From G963691885 sp963691885 (lineage in GTDB: Bacteria; Pseudomonadota; Alphaproteobacteria; UBA8366; Aestuariispiraceae): a stretch of 64,000 nucleotides of DNA. Every line of letters starts with the position of its first letter. The first letter of the stretch is position 1. Both the position numbers and the translations under genes were made by a program. This document shows positions 60,357-64,000 of this stretch, piece by piece. The notes below the pieces were generated by a model. That model was not told the origin of the DNA and made no database searches. It was given only the letters and a program-made list of their open reading frames with translations. Location: assembly GCA_963691885.1 (NCBI GenBank), contig OY829843.1:558001-622000 (forward strand), read 5' to 3'.

Positions 60357-62147
60357 ATGGACTATGCCGCGCTGAGCAATCTGCCATCGCTGTTTTTCTC
60401 ACAAGCTGCCCATTACGGCGAAAACCCCTTCCTCTGGGCCAAACGGGACGGCGATTGGGTCTCGATGAATTGGTCAGAGGTTGCGGAACGCGTATGCGCT
60501 TTTGCCGCAGGCCTGACCGAACTCGGTGTTCAACCGGGTGACCGCGTCATGCTGGTCTCGGAAAACCGTCCTGAATGGATGGTGGCCGACCTCGCGATCA
60601 TGTCGATTGGAGCGGTCACGGTCCCGGCCTATACCACCAACACAATCGAAGATCACGAGCATGTCTGTCGCGACAGCGGTTCGAAGGTCGCCATCGTGTC
60701 GAACGACAACCTGGCCAAGACGCTCATCCCGGCTGCAGAACGCTGTGGTGTAGAAACCGTGATTTCCATCCAGCCGCTGACCAAACATGGCTCCGATGCG
60801 GTAACCGTGCGTCATTGGGATGATATCGCCAGTGATGATATTGCGGCCAAAGATCAGGTTCGCAAAACGGCTGAGACCCTAAAGCGCGAGGCCATGTGTT
60901 GCATCATCTATACATCGGGTACAGGGGGTGTGCCCGCTGGTGTCATGCTCAGCCACGGGGCCATCATCTGTAACGCGATGAGCGCGGAAGATATGCTGAC
61001 CCGCCTCCCGGGCTTTGAATTCGGCAAGGAAATCTTTCTGTCCTTTCTGCCGCTCAGCCATTCATATGAGCATACGACGGGTCAGTTCGTACCCATCGCG
61101 ATCGGTGCCCAGGTATATTACGCAGAAAGCATCGACAAGCTTGTCCAGAATATCGGCGAGGTGCGCCCCACCATTATGACCGCCGTTCCAAGGCTCTACG
61201 AAACAATCCGCGGTCGCATCCTGCGTGGGGCTGAACAGGCCGGTGGGCTGAAACAGAAACTGCTGTTCAAGGCGATCGACATCGGTAAGCAACGCTATCT
61301 CGCCCCATCCTCGATCAGTCTGGGGGACAGATTGCTGGATCCGTTGCTGGATAAACTTGTCAGATCCAAGGTCGCAGAACGGTTTGGCGGACGCCTGAAA
61401 ACCTTCGTGTCGGGTGGCGCCCCTCTCAACCAGGATATCGCCCTCTTCTTCACAGCGCTCGGCATGCGCATTCTTCAAGGCTATGGCCAGACCGAGGCAG
61501 CACCGGTCATCTCCTGTAACTATCCAGACCGCAACAAGCTGCACACGGTTGGCGCACCGCTGGAGGGTGTGGATCTGAAAATTGCCGAAGATGGTGAGAT
61601 CATTGTCCGTGGCGAGCTGGTCATGCTCGGCTACTGGAACCAACCGGAAAAGACAGCCGACACGATCAAGGACGGCTGGCTGCATACCGGTGATATCGGG
61701 AAGCTGGACGAAGATGGTAACCTGCTAATCACAGATCGGAAGAAAGATATCATCGTCAATTCTGGTGGCGACAATATCTCACCGCAACGGGTCGAGGGGA
61801 TGCTGTGCCTCGCCCCTGAAATTGCCCAGGCCATGGTTCAGGGTGACAAGAAACCCTATCTCACCGCGCTCATTGTCCCCGATGCGGACTGGCTCAGATC
61901 ATGGGCAGAAGAAACCGGGGCGGATCTGGATGGCGACATTTCCCAGAATGCCGAGCTGATCAAGGTCGTCGGTGCGGCCGTGGATGAAATGAACAAGGGT
62001 GTGTCCGTGATCGAAAGGGTTCGGAAATTCGCCCTCGTGGTTGAACCATTCTCCATCGAAAATCACATGCTAACGCCGTCGATGAAAATCCGCCGACATA
62101 TCATTCGCGCTGAGCACGGGGACACACTGGCCAGCCTCTACGCCTGA
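60357..62147 (+). CDS. Long-chain acyl-CoA ligase-like AMP-binding protein
   Basis: A 596-residue ANL-superfamily enzyme that should activate fatty acids to acyl-CoA through an acyl-AMP. The P-loop reads YTSGTGGVPAGVMLSHG (from about residue 185): the usual lysine before GV is alanine. Motif GYGQTEAAPV, the hinge DRKKDIIVNSGGDNISPQ and the C-terminal catalytic lysine in MLTPSMKIRR are intact. ATG 60357 has GAGGG before it; the frame extends upstream to 60183 but that part is not conserved. Convergent with the epimerase (10 bp). Confidence 0.9.
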   Translation: MDYAALSNLPSLFFSQAAHYGENPFLWAKRDGDWVSMNWSEVAERVCAFAAGLTELGVQPGDRVMLVSENRPEWMVADLAIMSIGAVTVPAYTTNTIEDHEHVCRDSGSKVAIVSNDNLAKTLIPAAERCGVETVISIQPLTKHGSDAVTVRHWDDIASDDIAAKDQVRKTAETLKREAMCCIIYTSGTGGVPAGVMLSHGAIICNAMSAEDMLTRLPGFEFGKEIFLSFLPLSHSYEHTTGQFVPIAIGAQVYYAESIDKLVQNIGEVRPTIMTAVPRLYETIRGRILRGAEQAGGLKQKLLFKAIDIGKQRYLAPSSISLGDRLLDPLLDKLVRSKVAERFGGRLKTFVSGGAPLNQDIALFFTALGMRILQGYGQTEAAPVISCNYPDRNKLHTVGAPLEGVDLKIAEDGEIIVRGELVMLGYWNQPEKTADTIKDGWLHTGDIGKLDEDGNLLITDRKKDIIVNSGGDNISPQRVEGMLCLAPEIAQAMVQGDKKPYLTALIVPDADWLRSWAEETGADLDGDISQNAELIKVVGAAVDEMNKGVSVIERVRKFALVVEPFSIENHMLTPSMKIRRHIIRAEHGDTLASLYA

Positions 62148-62157
62148 TGGTTATCGA

Positions 62158-63138
62158 TCAGAGGTTATTGTAGGTCCGGTACCAGTCCACGAAGTTTTTC
62201 AAGCCCTGTTCCAACCCGGTTGCTGGTACAAAGCCCAGGTCCCGGGTGGAGGCATCGATGTCGGCAAAGGTTGCCTCAACGTCGCCCGGCTGCATCGGAA
62301 GAAGGTCCAGTTGAGGTTCAACACCCAATGTCTCGCCAAGCTTGGCAATCATGCCCATAAGGCCTTCAGGCTTGTTGTTGCCAAGGTTATAGACACGATG
62401 GGGGGCTTTCCCCTGACCGCCCGTTGGCACCCGGTCCAGGGCGGCCACAACGCCGGCCACAATATCATCAATATAGGTGAAATCCCGCTGCATCTGTCCC
62501 TGATTGAAAACCGGTATCGCCTCACCCTTCAATATCTTGCTGGTGAAAATATAGACCGACATATCGGGCCGTCCCCAGGGCCCGTAAACCGTGAAGAAAC
62601 GCAAACCGGTCATCGGGATGCCGTAAAGATGGGAATACGCATGACCCATCAGCTCGTCTGCCTTTTTGGTCGCCGCATAAAGAGATACGGGGTGATCGAC
62701 ACTGTCCTCAACAGAAAAGGGCAGCTTCGTATTGTTGCCATAGACGGAAGAGGAAGAGGCGTATACCAGATGCCCGAAACCGGGTTGATGACGGGCAAGT
62801 TCCAGAATATTGAGCTGACCCACGATATTCGCCTGTACATAGGCTTCCGGGTTCTTGAGGCTGTACCGAACGCCCGCCTGGGCTGCCAGATGCACGATAG
62901 AGGTCACGCCCCCCACTGCGTCCACGGCCGCTTTCAGTGCAGGTTTGTCGGCAATATCCAGCTCTTTGAAGTGAAAACCGTCCCTGCCTTCAAGGGTGGC
63001 GAGACGCGCATGCTTCAGGGTCGGGTCATAATAGTCATTTAAATTATCGACCCCCAGAACCGAGTCACCACGATCCAGCAATGCCGTTGAGACGGCCCGG
63101 CCGATAAAACCTGCGGCCCCTGTCACCAAGATGGTCAT
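62158..63138 (-). CDS. NAD-dependent sugar-nucleotide epimerase (UDP-glucuronate 4-epimerase-like)
   Basis: A 326-residue short-chain dehydrogenase of the extended type. The NAD-binding motif is TGAAGFIGRAV (about 6-16) and the catalytic pair is S-L-Y-A-A-T-K with the YxxxK motif; GVDNLNDYYDPTLKHARL and GLRFFTVYGPWGRPDM match UDP-glucuronate 4-epimerases (LpsL/CapI-type). It would supply UDP-galacturonate for LPS or capsule. A different epimerase specificity is possible. Confidence 0.88.
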   Translation of the reverse strand: MTILVTGAAGFIGRAVSTALLDRGDSVLGVDNLNDYYDPTLKHARLATLEGRDGFHFKELDIADKPALKAAVDAVGGVTSIVHLAAQAGVRYSLKNPEAYVQANIVGQLNILELARHQPGFGHLVYASSSSVYGNNTKLPFSVEDSVDHPVSLYAATKKADELMGHAYSHLYGIPMTGLRFFTVYGPWGRPDMSVYIFTSKILKGEAIPVFNQGQMQRDFTYIDDIVAGVVAALDRVPTGGQGKAPHRVYNLGNNKPEGLMGMIAKLGETLGVEPQLDLLPMQPGDVEATFADIDASTRDLGFVPATGLEQGLKNFVDWYRTYNNL

Positions 63139-63429
63139 TGCTTGCCCTCACCCGTGTTTCGCAAATCGCACAAAATGCTACTGAACTCTATAAACAATCG
63201 AATCCGATAGATCACGCCCGAAACACCAGCGCTCACCAACAAAAACCAGTGAAACAACGGATAAGGATTTCTGCACTTGAAAAATAGGTCAGTAATGCTA
63301 ACCTATTTTTGGATGATCTGGACATCACAAAGAGGATGCACCATCTGAAAGATGCCCCCTATACTGGGGATAGCGGACAAAACAGGACAATAAGATCCTG
63401 TTCCGACAGGCGAGAAAGGGAAACAGAGT
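63139..63429. other. 291-bp divergent intergenic region
   Basis: It separates the epimerase and oxidoreductase genes. It carries a strong dyad (63279-63309) described separately; no coding frame is convincing. Confidence 0.6.
63279..63309. promoter_or_regulatory. Strong dyad upstream of the oxidoreductase gene
   Basis: AAAAATAGGT, 11 bases, ACCTATTTTT: perfect 10-bp arms, extended inward by AG and CT with one mismatch on each side. It lies about 120 bp upstream of the oxidoreductase start. The symmetry and position favour a repressor or activator operator; a bidirectional terminator is also possible because T tracts flank the arms. Confidence 0.55.
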
Positions 63430-64000
63430 ATGGCGTTGGCCAATGTACACCTGGACGACAAATATACCCTCGAAAACGGTCGTATTTTTATCACCGGTAC
63501 GCAGGCCCTGGTTCGGCTGCCAATCATGCAGCGGCAACGCGATGATCAGGCTGGCCTGAACACGGGGTGCTATATTTCCGGATATCGTGGCTCACCCCTT
63601 GGCGCCTATGATCAACAACTCTGGAAAGCGCGAAAATTCCTCAAGAACAACAATATCCATTTTCAGCCGGGCCTGAACGAAGACTTGGCCGCAACGGCGA
63701 TCTGGGGAACACAGCAATCAGAATTCTTTGGCGATTCGACCGTCGACGGTATTTTTGGCATTTGGTACGCAAAGGGTCCGGGCGTTGACCGGTCGGGCGA
63801 TGTCCTGCGTCATGCCAATTTCGCGGGTACATCCAAACATGGTGGCGTTCTGCTGCTGGCGGGGGACGATCACACCTGCAAATCCTCAACAACCGCACAT
63901 CAGACCGAATATGCATTTATGGATGCCATGATCCCGGTTCTGAACCCGGCCGGTGTTCAGGAGTTTCTGGATCTGGGCCTTCATGGGATCGCGATGTCCC
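63430..64000 (+). CDS. Indolepyruvate (2-oxoacid):ferredoxin oxidoreductase, partial at the right edge
   Basis: The frame is open from ATG 63430 to the window end (190 residues). It starts with YTLENGRIFITGTQALVRLPIMQRQRD then NTGCYISGYRGSPLGAYDQQLWKA and FQPGLNEDLAATAIWGTQQSEFFGDSTVDGIFGIWYAKGPGVDRSGDVLRHANFAGTSKHGGVLLLAGDDHTCKSST. This matches the large, fused indolepyruvate ferredoxin oxidoreductases of alphaproteobacteria, which oxidatively decarboxylate aryl-pyruvates to acyl-CoA. The C-terminal part is outside the window. AAAGGG lies about 9 bp before the ATG. Confidence 0.88.
   Translation, partial: MALANVHLDDKYTLENGRIFITGTQALVRLPIMQRQRDDQAGLNTGCYISGYRGSPLGAYDQQLWKARKFLKNNNIHFQPGLNEDLAATAIWGTQQSEFFGDSTVDGIFGIWYAKGPGVDRSGDVLRHANFAGTSKHGGVLLLAGDDHTCKSSTTAHQTEYAFMDAMIPVLNPAGVQEFLDLGLHGIAMS

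Noticed and set aside
1..64000. CRISPR array, insertion sequence, phage gene, tRNA or rRNA
   Set aside because: No repeat-spacer pattern, transposase, integrase, terminal inverted repeats, or RNA-gene folds were seen in the intergenic regions.

Overview
The window is a contiguous chromosomal segment of an alphaproteobacterium of moderate GC content (my estimate by eye is mid to high fifties percent). The evidence is the gene order mraZ-rsmH-ftsL-ftsI-murE-murF-mraY-murD-ftsW-murG-murC-murB-ddl-ftsQ-ftsA-ftsZ-lpxC-bamD-recN-ligA, a transhydrogenase split into three genes, a COQ9-type protein next to def and rpsU, an FtsZ with a very long linker, a DUF1127 protein, and candidate CtrA (TTAA-N7-TTAA) and CcrM (GANTC) sites. 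The genus cannot be named from the sequence alone. No rRNA, tRNA, CRISPR array, insertion sequence or phage gene was seen.

Layout. 1-1821: an exported caspase-fold peptidase (running off the left edge) divergent from a MarR-family regulator, with a CtrA-like box between them. 1822-2258: a 437-bp AT-rich regulatory region ahead of the division and cell-wall cluster. 2259-21252: the complete dcw cluster, mostly with overlapping or closely spaced genes, closed by a strong terminator. 21523-27294: lpxC, bamD, recN and ligA. 27400-42106: mixed housekeeping and accessory genes: a secreted subtilisin-like protease, Xaa-Pro aminopeptidase, a DUF1127 protein, prmA-uvrD, an HtrA-like protein lacking all three catalytic residues, a GNAT acetyltransferase, a ClC channel with CBS domains, a GGDEF protein, a thioesterase and the mlaA-mlaC pair. 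42143-49662: small conserved proteins, purE-purK, COQ9-def, rpsU, a VOC protein, a DUF3179 protein and a small exported protein. 49922-53716: the pntA1-pntA2-pntB transhydrogenase operon with a trailing HAD gene. 53954-58410: a methyltransferase with a small membrane protein, a DUF302 protein, a CENP-V/GFA protein, an ABC1 kinase-like protein and a frameshifted alpha/beta hydrolase. 58428-64000: oligoendopeptidase F, an acyl-CoA ligase, a sugar-nucleotide epimerase, and the start of a 2-oxoacid:ferredoxin oxidoreductase running off the right edge.

How it works together. The core is an envelope and division block: lipid II synthesis (MurE, MurF, MraY, MurD, MurG, MurC, MurB, Ddl), septal peptidoglycan polymerisation (FtsW, FtsI), the divisome scaffold (FtsL, FtsQ, FtsA, FtsZ), the committed step of lipid A synthesis (LpxC) and outer-membrane protein assembly (BamD). 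MlaA and MlaC add outer-membrane lipid transport. COQ9 and the ABC1 protein point to ubiquinone, and the Pnt proteins to NADPH supply.

I found no convincing new multi-gene system; most of the window is conserved housekeeping DNA. The best leads are the compound signal cluster upstream of mraZ, the CtrA-type box between the caspase and MarR genes, the catalytically dead HtrA-like protein, the histone-like Lys/Ala tail on PntA1, the altered P-loop of the acyl-CoA ligase, and a strong dyad upstream of the oxidoreductase.
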